Below, one piece after another: positions 34,451 through 42,865 of a stretch of DNA of 64,000 nt. The first letter of the stretch is position 1. Every line of letters begins with the position of its first letter. Source of the stretch: Ignavibacteriota bacterium. Lineage in GTDB: Bacteria > Bacteroidota > Ignavibacteria > UBA10030 > UBA6906. A program made the translations under genes and the position numbers. Location: contig JADJHP010000002.1 in the NCBI GenBank assembly GCA_016707525.1, forward strand, positions 504,501 through 568,500. The letters run 5' to 3'. The notes beneath the pieces were generated by a model. It searched no databases. It was not told where the DNA came from and saw only the letters and a list, made by a program, of their open reading frames with translations.

Positions 34451-35787
34451 AGATCCTTGTTGTTGAGGATGAGAAGATCCACCGCATCACGCTCGCCGAT
34501 CTCCTGAAAAAGGATGGGCACGCCGTCACGGCGTGCGCCGACGGGGATGCGGCACTCTCCCAACTGGCGTCGGAGACATTCGAGCTCGTTCTTTCTGACC
34601 TGCGGCTGCCCGGTGCCGGCGACCTCGATGTCCTCCGCGATGCCAGGGCCCGTTCCCCGGAGACGATCGTCATCATGATGACCGCGTACGGGACTGTGGA
34701 TACCGCGGTGGAGGCGCTGAAACTCGGCGCCTATGATTATCTCGTCAAGCCGTTCGCTCCGGACAAATTGCTGAGCATTCTCCGTCACCTGAATGAGTTC
34801 CGGCGGGTGATGGACGAGAACCAGCAATTGCGCCAGAAGATCCAGCAGATCGAAAAGCGCCCCATCATCGGAGATTCGCCGGTGATGCGAAAGCTCTCGG
34901 AGACGATCCGTGCTGTCGCCTCCCGCGAGTATACCGTTCTGATCAGGGGGGAGAGCGGTACGGGAAAAGAACTGGTGGCGCGTGCACTCCATGACCTGAG
35001 TCCACGGAGGGACCGCCCGTTCGTGACCCTCAACTGTGCCGCGCTTCCTGCGTCGCTCCTGGAAAGTGAATTGTTCGGCCACGAAAAGGGGGCGTTCACC
35101 GGCGCCATCCGGCGGCACGATGGCTATGTGGAGCGCGCCGCGGGGGGGACGCTTTTCATTGACGAGATCGATGATCTGCCGATGGACCTGCAGCCCCGGT
35201 TGCTCCGGGTGCTTCAGGAGAAGGAGATCGTCCGCGTGGGCGGATCCAGCATCATCCCCGTCGATGTGCGGATCCTCGCGGCCAGCAAGGTGGAACTGCA
35301 GGATGAGGTCAAGGCCGGCCGTTTCCGGCCGGACCTGTTCTACCGCCTGAATATCATCCCGGTGATGATCCCTCCGCTCCGTCAGCGGAAAGAAGACATC
35401 GTCCCGCTCGTGGCGCACTTCTTCGAGAAGCACGGGGCGAAGGACAGATTCCGTCTGCTGTCGCCGCAGAGCTTCGATGACCTGCGGAGGTATGCGTGGC
35501 CCGGGAACGTCCGCGAACTGGAGAACCTCGTGGAGCGGATCATCGCGCTGTCGGATTCGCTCGCGGTCCAGGACATCCTCCATGAAACCCTCGGAGACGC
35601 GACCGGGGATGTGCCCGCGGATGCCACCGCGAACCCGTCGTCCTATACCGCACTGATGGAAGAACGGGAACGTGAGATCATCATGAAGGCGATGGAGCAG
35701 TCGGGGGACAACGTCGCCGCCGCCGCACGATTGCTCGAGCTTCCGCGCAGCACGCTCCGGAGCAAATTGGAGAAATGGCAGCAGTGA
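34447..35787 (+). CDS. NtrC-family sigma-54-dependent response regulator
   Basis: 446 aa. The receiver domain (1-~120) has phospho-acceptor Asp51 in LVLSDLRLPGAG and Lys101 in DYLVKPF. The AAA+ domain has Walker A GESGTGKE (168-175), the sigma-54 contact loop GAFTGA (215-220), Walker B GGTLFIDEID and the R-finger region. A Fis-type helix-turn-helix ends the protein (NVAAAARLLELPRSTLRSKL). It overlaps the kinase gene by 4 nt, so it is its cognate output. I found no clear -24/-12 promoter in the adjacent intergenic regions, so its target promoters may be elsewhere. Confidence 0.95.
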   Translation: MKILVVEDEKIHRITLADLLKKDGHAVTACADGDAALSQLASETFELVLSDLRLPGAGDLDVLRDARARSPETIVIMMTAYGTVDTAVEALKLGAYDYLVKPFAPDKLLSILRHLNEFRRVMDENQQLRQKIQQIEKRPIIGDSPVMRKLSETIRAVASREYTVLIRGESGTGKELVARALHDLSPRRDRPFVTLNCAALPASLLESELFGHEKGAFTGAIRRHDGYVERAAGGTLFIDEIDDLPMDLQPRLLRVLQEKEIVRVGGSSIIPVDVRILAASKVELQDEVKAGRFRPDLFYRLNIIPVMIPPLRQRKEDIVPLVAHFFEKHGAKDRFRLLSPQSFDDLRRYAWPGNVRELENLVERIIALSDSLAVQDILHETLGDATGDVPADATANPSSYTALMEEREREIIMKAMEQSGDNVAAAARLLELPRSTLRSKLEKWQQ

Positions 35788-35796
35788 ACAAAGCGG

Positions 35797-35826
35797 TTTG
35801 ATTCCACGGAGGCATTTTGTACATTG
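35797..35826 (+). promoter_or_regulatory. Putative promoter for the MFS transporter
   Basis: TTTG (35797-35800), a 19-nt spacer and TACATTG (35820-35826); one nt shorter than the spacing seen elsewhere. It lies 34 nt before ATG 35861. Confidence 0.4.
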
Positions 35827-35860
35827 ACGCGATCAACCACACCACTCGTTCCGGGGATGC

Positions 35861-37165
35861 ATGACCACCACCGCTGAGATCTCTCCCGCTCCCTCCGGAG
35901 CGCTTCCGATGCCGCCACGCTGGTACCGGTGGACCGTCCTGGTCCTGATCAGCCTCGCGATGTTCGGCAACTACTATATCTACGACAGCATCAGTCCGCT
36001 GGCCGATGTGCTGAAGCAGCAGCTCGGCTTCTCGGATGGCGACATCGGGCTCCTGAACGCGATCTACAGTATCCCGAACATCTTCATGGTGCTGATCGGG
36101 GGGATGATCATCGATCGTATCGGCGTGAAGATCTCCACGATGCTCTTTGCGCTCCTGTGTCTGATCGGCGCCGCCGTCACCGTGGCGGCCCCGGTGCTCG
36201 AGGTCATGGCCGCCGGCAGGCTCATCTTCGGCCTCGGTGCGGAATCCCTGATCGTCGCGGTGACCACGGCCATCGCCCGTTGGTTCCGCGGCAAAGAACT
36301 GAGCTTCGCCTTCGGCATGAACCTGACGATCGCCCGGATCGGATCCTTCGCTGCACTGAATTCACCGGGCTGGGCGTCCTCCTTGTATTCGGACTGGCGT
36401 CTGCCGCTGCTCGTCTCGGTGGGCGCCGGCGTCGTCTGTGTTGCCGGAGCCGTGATCTACTGGGGCCTGGAGGCCACGGCCGCCAAACGCTATGACCTGG
36501 GTGCCGGCGGGGCACAGGACAAAGTGGTGCTCTCGGAACTCCTCCGTTTCGGCACGTCGTACTGGGCCATCGTGGCCCTCTGCGTGGTGTTCTACTCCGC
36601 GGTCTTCCCATTCCAGACCTTCGCGGTGAAATTCTTCATGGAGGCGCACGGGACCACCCGTGAACACGGCGGGTTCCTCTCCAGCATCCTCACCCTCTTC
36701 GCCATGATCGCGACACCTCTCTTCGGCCTTGCGGCGGACAGATTCGGGCGCCGGGCGACGCTGATGGTGTGGGGATCGTTCCTCATGATCCCCGCATACC
36801 TCCTCATGGCCTACACCTCCGTGTCGCTCTACGTGCCGATGGCGTTGATGGGCACGGCCTTCTCCCTGATCCCGGCGGTGATGTGGCCGTCGGTTGCGTA
36901 CATCGTGGGACAGGAGCGGCTCGGTACCGCGTACGGCCTGATGACCATGGTCCAGAATATCGGCCTCGCCGCATTCAATCTTGCCATTGGCTGGGCGAAC
37001 GACGCATGGGGCGCCAGCGCCGCCAATCCGGGCGGCTATGTGCCCGGGATGTGGATCTTTACGGGACTTGGCATCACGGGTGTCCTGATGTCCTTGTTCC
37101 TTCTCCGTCACGAACGGGGTCCGGGAGCGCACGGACTCGAAACCATCACGACCCACAGCCGGTAG
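35861..37165 (+). CDS. Major facilitator superfamily transporter
   Basis: 434 aa with 12 predicted membrane helices. MFS features are LADVLKQQLGFSDGDIGLLNAIYS, the loop motif GGMIIDRIGVK between helices 2 and 3, the FGLGAESLIVAVTTAIARWF segment and the second-half counterpart GLAADRFGRRA. The N-terminal and GAESL segments resemble the MFSD1-like branch, whose animal members carry dipeptides; that link is tentative. It is followed 3 nt later by the REC-PAS protein gene. Confidence 0.88.
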   Translation: MTTTAEISPAPSGALPMPPRWYRWTVLVLISLAMFGNYYIYDSISPLADVLKQQLGFSDGDIGLLNAIYSIPNIFMVLIGGMIIDRIGVKISTMLFALLCLIGAAVTVAAPVLEVMAAGRLIFGLGAESLIVAVTTAIARWFRGKELSFAFGMNLTIARIGSFAALNSPGWASSLYSDWRLPLLVSVGAGVVCVAGAVIYWGLEATAAKRYDLGAGGAQDKVVLSELLRFGTSYWAIVALCVVFYSAVFPFQTFAVKFFMEAHGTTREHGGFLSSILTLFAMIATPLFGLAADRFGRRATLMVWGSFLMIPAYLLMAYTSVSLYVPMALMGTAFSLIPAVMWPSVAYIVGQERLGTAYGLMTMVQNIGLAAFNLAIGWANDAWGASAANPGGYVPGMWIFTGLGITGVLMSLFLLRHERGPGAHGLETITTHSR

Positions 37166-37168
37166 GCA

Positions 37169-38851
37169 ATGCCTCCGGCAACCAAGGAGCCGTCAGTGTC
37201 ACGCGAAACACGCATCCTTCTTCTCGTGCACGATCCCACCGACGCGGAGGTGATCGAAATGCAGCTGCGGAAGGCGCATATCCGTTGTACCATCCAGCGG
37301 GCTGGCGCGAAGGACCAGTTCGTCAGCGCGATGCGGTCGGTGACACCGGACTGCATCATCGCCGATGCATCCATCCCCCGGCTGGATGTGACCGGCCTTA
37401 TGGCGACCGTCCGCAACGAACACCCGGAGGTCGTCTGGGTGCTGCTCACTCCCACCGGATCCGAAGAGTCGCTCGTCGGATGGATGAAGGCCGGAGCCAG
37501 CGACGTCATCACCCGGAAGAACATCCAGCGCATCGGCGCGGCGGTCGCCGACGTCCTTGCCCGCGCCGCTGCCCGCGTGGTCCCGGAACCGGCCCCTGCG
37601 CCTCCACCCGTCTTCGAGCCTGTGGCTGCCCCGCCACCGCCATCGGTGACCGTCGGCCCGCACCAGGGTGATGTCCAACTGATGAAAGATGTCCTGGATC
37701 ATGCCGGAGACCTCATCGCCATGCTCGATGCGCGGGGGACGCGGCTCTATAGTAATGCCGCCCACCGTCAGATCCTGGATGCACCTGAACACCTTCGTGG
37801 CACCGTCATGTTCGTCGATGTCCATCCGGAAGACCGTCCGCGTGTGACCTCGGCATTCCTTGCCGGACTCCGGGAGGGGAAGGATGTCCATTGCGCGTAT
37901 CGTGTCATGGACAACCGCGGGGGCGTTCGCATGTTGGAGTCGGTCGGCTCCCCGGTCCGCTCTGGCCCTCTCGACGGCCCCCGTTCCGTGGTGATCTCAC
38001 GTGATGTCACGGAACGTTTCCAGCATGAACGCGACCGCGATTCCCTGTTCCGCGCCGTCGGCGCCCTGACGGGCGAGGCATACTTCGTCGGACTCGTCAC
38101 GGCGTTGGCGCAGATCCTCCAGGTCCGCTATGTGTTGCTCTCGGAAGCGGTCTATCAACCCGCCGAACGCGTGCGGTCGCTGGCGTACATCGCCAACGGC
38201 GCACTCCTGCCGCAATTCGAATACGATCTTGCCGACACGACCTGTGAGGCCGTGTACGAGAACCGCGAGCCGGTGCACTACCCGGACCGTGTGGCCGAGT
38301 TGTTCCCGCGCATGGAAGCGCTCGTGACGATGGGTGCCCGCAGCTATCTGGGGGTGCCGCTCTTGTCCTCGACGGGGACGCCGGTGGGGCACGTGTTCAT
38401 CATGGATGACAAGCGGCTCGTTGACCCGGTCAGGGCGACGGAACTGGTTGCCGGGATCGCCCCCCGCACAGCCATGGAGGTGGAACGGTATCGGCAGGAT
38501 ATCCTGGTGCGCGCCTCGGAATCGCGCCTGCGCACGATCCTCGAAAGCCTCGCCGCGGGCGTGATCGCGGTCGATCCGCTGAGTATCGTCACGTACCTGA
38601 ATGGGCCGGCCACGGACATGGCGGAACGGGACGGCGTGGATGTGATCGGGAAGAACCTTGCCGACCTTCTGGAGATCGACGGTGCGTCGGTCGCGAATAT
38701 CATGTCGGGAGAGGATGTCCCCGGCCGGCTGGTCACACGCAACGGAAGCCGGAAAGATGTCGCGGTCCGGGCGCGGCCCGTGAAGGATGCCACCGGCCGG
38801 ACACACGGCACGATCTACGTTGTACGCCCGGCCGCACGAAAAGGGAACTGA
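37169..38851 (+). CDS. REC-PAS-GAF-PAS signalling protein without recognised output domain
   Basis: 560 aa. A receiver-like domain (~14-132) has phospho-acceptor Asp66 in DCIIADASIP. A Pro/Ala-rich linker (~139-160) follows, then a PAS domain (~170-300, DLIAMLDARGTRLYSNAAHR, ending VVISRDVTERFQ). A GAF domain (~305-450) includes RSYLGVPLLSSTGTPVGHVF, and a second PAS domain (~455-550) includes TILESLAAGVIAVDPLSIV. The protein ends after GTIYVVRP with no histidine kinase, GGDEF, EAL or phosphatase domain. It may be a scaffold or may act on a partner encoded elsewhere. It lies 3 nt after the MFS gene. Confidence 0.82.
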   Translation: MPPATKEPSVSRETRILLLVHDPTDAEVIEMQLRKAHIRCTIQRAGAKDQFVSAMRSVTPDCIIADASIPRLDVTGLMATVRNEHPEVVWVLLTPTGSEESLVGWMKAGASDVITRKNIQRIGAAVADVLARAAARVVPEPAPAPPPVFEPVAAPPPPSVTVGPHQGDVQLMKDVLDHAGDLIAMLDARGTRLYSNAAHRQILDAPEHLRGTVMFVDVHPEDRPRVTSAFLAGLREGKDVHCAYRVMDNRGGVRMLESVGSPVRSGPLDGPRSVVISRDVTERFQHERDRDSLFRAVGALTGEAYFVGLVTALAQILQVRYVLLSEAVYQPAERVRSLAYIANGALLPQFEYDLADTTCEAVYENREPVHYPDRVAELFPRMEALVTMGARSYLGVPLLSSTGTPVGHVFIMDDKRLVDPVRATELVAGIAPRTAMEVERYRQDILVRASESRLRTILESLAAGVIAVDPLSIVTYLNGPATDMAERDGVDVIGKNLADLLEIDGASVANIMSGEDVPGRLVTRNGSRKDVAVRARPVKDATGRTHGTIYVVRPAARKGN

Positions 38852-38878
38852 GAACAGAGAGGGGAGAGGTGTCGCGCG

Positions 38879-40918
38879 ATGGGTTATACACTCCAATCGG
38901 ACTACCAGCCTTCCGGCGACCAGCCTGAGGCGATCCGTGAACTGACGGCAGGCGTGTTGCGCGGTGACCGTTACCAGACGCTGCTGGGCGTGACGGGGAG
39001 CGGAAAGACGTTCACGATCTCGAACGTGATCGCCCAGACGAACAAACCCGTCCTGGTGATGTCGCACAACAAGACCCTTGCCGCCCAGCTCTACAGTGAG
39101 TTCAAGTCGTTCTTTCCCAAGGACCGGGTCGAGTTCTTCATCAGTTATTACGATTACTACCAGCCTGAAGCGTACGTTCCCACGACCGATACCTACATCG
39201 CGAAGGATGCGTCCACGAACGACGAGATCGACCGCCTCCGGCTCCGCGCCACGAGTGCACTGCTGAGCGGGGATGCGAACGTCATCGTGGTGGCATCGGT
39301 CAGCTGCATCTATGGCATCGGCGCACCTGAAGAGTGGGCGAGCCAGATCGTCGTCGTGCGCAAAGGGGAGCGGATGGACAGGAACACGCTCCTCCGCAAA
39401 CTGCTGAACATCTTCTATACGCGCAATGACTTCGAGTTCGTGCGCGGCACGATGCGCGTGCGCGGCGATGTCGTGGAGGTGATCCCGGCATCGGAGAATG
39501 AGGAGGCCATCCGGGTCGCCTTCTTCGGGGACGTGATCGAAAAGATCTCGTACATCAACAGGCTCGACGGCGCGGTGCTGGGCGAGGCGGAGTACGAGGT
39601 GATCTATCCCGCGAAGCAGTTCGTCACGTCGCGCGAGACCCTCAATCGTGCGATCAAAGGGATCGAAGTGGAGCTGGAGGAGCGTCTGGCGGAACTGCGG
39701 CAGCTGGGGAAACTGCTCGAGGCCCAGCGGCTGGAGCAGCGCACACGGTTCGATCTTGAAATGATGCGGGAGGTGGGCTACTGCTCCGGCATCGAGAATT
39801 ACTCGCGCCACATCGGCGGCCGGCCGCCGGGGTCACGTCCGGCGTGCCTCATTGATTACTTCCCGAAGGACTATCTCGTGGTGATCGATGAATCCCACGT
39901 GACCGTTCCGCAGATCGGCGCGATGTACTACGGCGACCGGTCGCGGAAGGCCACGCTGGTCGAGCACGGGTTCCGCCTGCCGTCGGCCCTGGACAACCGT
40001 CCGCTGACATTCGACGAGTGGGAAGGGATGGTCCCCCAGGTGATCTTTGTGAGTGCCACACCGGCGGACTACGAACTGCAGAAGTCGGCCGGCGTGATCG
40101 TGGAGCAGGTCATACGTCCCACCGGCCTGGTCGATCCCGAGGTCGAGATCCGTCCGGTGAAGAACCAGATCGACGATCTGATCGCGGAAGTGCGGGCGCG
40201 GGCGATCTTGAAAGAGCGCACGCTGGTCACGACCCTGACCAAACGGATGGCCGAGGATCTCACGGACTACATGGTGGATATCGGTGTGAAGGTCCGGTAC
40301 ATCCACTCCGAGGTGGATGCGCTGGCGCGCGTGGAGATCCTGCGCGATCTGCGCCTGGGCGATTTCGACGTGCTCGTCGGCGTGAACCTGCTCCGCGAGG
40401 GGCTGGACCTGCCGGAAGTGTCGCTTGTGGCGATCCTGGATGCGGACAAGGAAGGGTTCCTGCGGTCGGAGCGCTCCCTGATCCAGACCGCGGGGCGTAC
40501 GGCACGCAATGTCCGCGGACGGGTCATCATGTACGCGGACACCGTGACGGGTTCGATGCAGCGGATGCTGGACGAGACGAGCAGGCGGCGTGAGAAGCAG
40601 CTCGCCTACAACGTCGAGCACGGGATCTCTCCGACCACGGTCTACAAGAGCATCAATGAGGTCCTGGCAGCCACGGCCGTGGCCGATGTGAAGGCACAGC
40701 GCGATGCGCGGCGTGAACGGGCAAAGATGCCGAAGGTCGCGGAGCAGGTCATCCGCTACCTCACCGCCGAGCAGCGTTCGGACCTGCTCGAAGAGTTGAA
40801 TGCGGAGATGAACAAAGCGGCGAAGGACCTCGAGTTCGAGCGGGCAGCCGACCTGCGCGATGAGATCACCAAGCTTGAAGCAATGGACGCGTCCGCGAAA
40901 AAAAAGCAGGGGGGGTGA
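38879..40918 (+). CDS. uvrB: Excinuclease ABC subunit B
   Basis: 679-aa DNA damage-verifying helicase of nucleotide excision repair. Walker A LLGVTGSGKTFTISNVI, the damage-probing hairpin ISYYDYYQPEAYVP, Walker B VVIDESHVTVPQ, helicase motifs LTKRMAEDLTDY and GVNLLREGLDLPEV, and QTAGRTARNVRGR are present. The C-terminal UVR motif (LEELNAEMNKAAKDLEFERA) that binds UvrA/UvrC closes the protein. It starts at ATG 38879 after GGGGAGAGG. comF follows 57 nt downstream. Confidence 0.97.
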   Translation: MGYTLQSDYQPSGDQPEAIRELTAGVLRGDRYQTLLGVTGSGKTFTISNVIAQTNKPVLVMSHNKTLAAQLYSEFKSFFPKDRVEFFISYYDYYQPEAYVPTTDTYIAKDASTNDEIDRLRLRATSALLSGDANVIVVASVSCIYGIGAPEEWASQIVVVRKGERMDRNTLLRKLLNIFYTRNDFEFVRGTMRVRGDVVEVIPASENEEAIRVAFFGDVIEKISYINRLDGAVLGEAEYEVIYPAKQFVTSRETLNRAIKGIEVELEERLAELRQLGKLLEAQRLEQRTRFDLEMMREVGYCSGIENYSRHIGGRPPGSRPACLIDYFPKDYLVVIDESHVTVPQIGAMYYGDRSRKATLVEHGFRLPSALDNRPLTFDEWEGMVPQVIFVSATPADYELQKSAGVIVEQVIRPTGLVDPEVEIRPVKNQIDDLIAEVRARAILKERTLVTTLTKRMAEDLTDYMVDIGVKVRYIHSEVDALARVEILRDLRLGDFDVLVGVNLLREGLDLPEVSLVAILDADKEGFLRSERSLIQTAGRTARNVRGRVIMYADTVTGSMQRMLDETSRRREKQLAYNVEHGISPTTVYKSINEVLAATAVADVKAQRDARRERAKMPKVAEQVIRYLTAEQRSDLLEELNAEMNKAAKDLEFERAADLRDEITKLEAMDASAKKKQGG

Positions 40919-40975
40919 CTCGGAAAGCCCGCCGGGGGCGTGTAGCTGTGGTGTGTACGCAAGGAGGTCTCCACC

Positions 40976-41728
40976 ATGGCTCCCGGATTCCTGTGGTCCG
41001 CGGCACTCCGGAATTTTGTCTTCCCTCCGTCCTGCTATTGCTGCGGGACACTTCTCGACCATCACCGTGGCCTCTTGTGCCCGGGTTGTCAGGCACGGGT
41101 CCGCCCTGTAACACCCTCCGATCCTCTTTTCATCCTCGCGCGATCCCGGCTGTGCAGCGATGACGTGTGCACGGGACTCGTCGCCCTCTATCATTTTGCC
41201 TCCGGCGGCCCGGTGCAGGATCTGCTGCATGCGTTGAAATACGGAGGTCTGACCGGGGTCGGCCGTGAGCTGGGATCCCGGTTGGGTGTGGCTGCGATGG
41301 AGACCCCGTGGCTCCATGAAGTGGACCTCATCATTCCGCTTCCATTGTATCGTTCCAAGCAGAGGGAGCGGGGGTACAATCAGGCGGAGAGCATCGCGCG
41401 GGGGATCGCGGGAGTGGTCAGGAAGCCGGTGTGGCCACGCGCCGTGCGCCGCACGCGGTGGACAGATTCACAGACGACGCTCGGGTACACGGCCCGGCAG
41501 ATGAATGTTCAGGGTGCATTCATGGTGCCACCCTCAAAAATCGGTTCATTGAGGGGAAAAAGGGTACTTCTCGTCGACGACGTCCTTACCACAGGTGCTA
41601 CCACCCGGGCATGTGCTGCGGCTCTTCGTGTTGGCCGTGCCGATGCGGTCTACGTGGCAGCCGTTGCCCTCGCAGAGCAGCTTTCCTTGACAATGGTCCT
41701 GAAGCTTGCTAAATTAATTAGAATTTGA
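40976..41728 (+). CDS. comF: ComF family phosphoribosyltransferase-like protein
   Basis: 250 aa. An N-terminal zinc-finger-like Cys set (SCYCCGTLL and LCPGCQARV) is followed by a type I PRTase fold with LLHALKYGG, IIPLPLYRSKQRERGYNQAE and the PRPP loop VLLVDDVLTTGATTRAC. ComF proteins act in uptake of transforming DNA in naturally competent bacteria, but many genomes keep comF without full competence. ATG 40976 has AGGAGGT upstream. Its 3' end contains the promoter of gap. Confidence 0.92.
   Translation: MAPGFLWSAALRNFVFPPSCYCCGTLLDHHRGLLCPGCQARVRPVTPSDPLFILARSRLCSDDVCTGLVALYHFASGGPVQDLLHALKYGGLTGVGRELGSRLGVAAMETPWLHEVDLIIPLPLYRSKQRERGYNQAESIARGIAGVVRKPVWPRAVRRTRWTDSQTTLGYTARQMNVQGAFMVPPSKIGSLRGKRVLLVDDVLTTGATTRACAAALRVGRADAVYVAAVALAEQLSLTMVLKLAKLIRI
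41687..41715 (+). promoter_or_regulatory. Putative promoter for gap
   Basis: TTGACA (41687-41692), with 20 nt between TTG and TAAATT (41710-41715). It overlaps the last codons of comF and gives a ~65-nt leader before ATG 41789. Confidence 0.55.
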
Positions 41729-41788
41729 CTGTTTTCCGTACCCCAAAGCAAGCAATTACACTTCATTTCTGGACTCAGGAGGTTACCC

Positions 41789-42781
41789 ATGGCAATTAAC
41801 ATAGGCATTAACGGATTCGGTCGTATCGGCCGCCTGGTTTTCCGGCGCATGCTGAAGGATGGCGGTTTCAACGTCGTTGCGATCAACGATCTCACCGATG
41901 CAAAGACGCTGGCCTATCTGCTGAAATATGATTCCGTCCACGGCAAGTATGACGGTACCGTGACGGCAGACGCCGATGGCATCGTGGTCGATGGCAAGAA
42001 GTACAAGGTGCTTGCGGAGAAGGATCCTGCCAAGCTGCCGTGGAAAGAACTCGGTGCCGATATCATCGTCGAAGGTACCGGCGTGTTCACGAGCCGTGAG
42101 AAATTGCAGCAGCACATCACCGCCGGCGCCAAGAAGGTCCTCCTGACCGCCCCGGCGAAGGATGAGATCGATGCCACGGTCGTGATGGGCGTGAACGAGC
42201 ATGTGCTCACCGGCAAGGAAGTGTTCGTGTCGAACGCCTCCTGCACGACCAACTGCCTTGCCCCGATGGTCAGCGTGCTCCACAAGACCTTCGGTCTGGA
42301 TCATGGCTACATGACCACGATCCACTCCTACACGAACGATCAGCGCCTGCTCGACCTCCCGCACAAGGATCTCCGCCGTGCGCGCGCCGCGGCACTGTCG
42401 ATCATCCCCACCACCACCGGTGCCGCCCGCACCGTGGGTAAGGTCATCCCGGAGTTGAAGGGCAAGCTGGACGGCTTCTCGCTCCGCGTCCCGACCCCGG
42501 ATGCATCGATCACCGATTTCGTCGCCGTGCTGAAGAAGCCGGCCACGAAGGAAGAGGTCAATGCGGCCATCAAGGCGGCAGCAGAGACGACGCTGAAGGG
42601 TATCCTTGAGTATTCGGAGGAAGAGCTGGTGTCGGTGGACATCATCGGCAACTCGCACTCCTGCATCTTCGACTCGAAGCTGACGATGGCCCAGGGGTCG
42701 ACGGTGAAGGTCTTCGGATGGTACGACAACGAGTGGGGTTTCTCGTGCCGCGTGATCGATCTGCTCAAGAAGATCGCTTGA
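41789..42781 (+). CDS. gap: Glyceraldehyde-3-phosphate dehydrogenase, type I
   Basis: 330-aa NAD-dependent glycolytic enzyme. The nucleotide-binding GINGFGRIGRLVFRRM, the catalytic Cys in SNASCTTNCLAPM, the catalytic His region, YTNDQRLLDLPHKDLRRARA, SLRVPTPDASITDF and the C-terminal WYDNEWGFSCRVIDL are all present. A strong AGGAGGT lies 6 nt before ATG 41789. An intrinsic terminator follows, then pgk. A triosephosphate isomerase gene lies further on in the same orientation. Confidence 0.98.
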   Translation: MAINIGINGFGRIGRLVFRRMLKDGGFNVVAINDLTDAKTLAYLLKYDSVHGKYDGTVTADADGIVVDGKKYKVLAEKDPAKLPWKELGADIIVEGTGVFTSREKLQQHITAGAKKVLLTAPAKDEIDATVVMGVNEHVLTGKEVFVSNASCTTNCLAPMVSVLHKTFGLDHGYMTTIHSYTNDQRLLDLPHKDLRRARAAALSIIPTTTGAARTVGKVIPELKGKLDGFSLRVPTPDASITDFVAVLKKPATKEEVNAAIKAAAETTLKGILEYSEEELVSVDIIGNSHSCIFDSKLTMAQGSTVKVFGWYDNEWGFSCRVIDLLKKIA

Positions 42782-42798
42782 TCCATCCATGACGACGC

Positions 42799-42844
42799 TG
42801 CGGCTGCCGGGCCCGACCAGGGTGCGGTAGCCGCACTTTTTTTT
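42799..42844 (+). terminator. Rho-independent terminator/attenuator between gap and pgk
   Basis: TGCGGCTGCC (42799-42808) pairs with GGTAGCCGCA (42826-42835) with one G-U pair and a 17-nt loop. C and eight T (42837-42844) follow. It sits 17 nt after the gap stop and 21 nt before pgk, so it may set the gap:pgk ratio. Confidence 0.75.
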
Positions 42845-42865
42845 GAACCCAAGGAACCTCTGACC

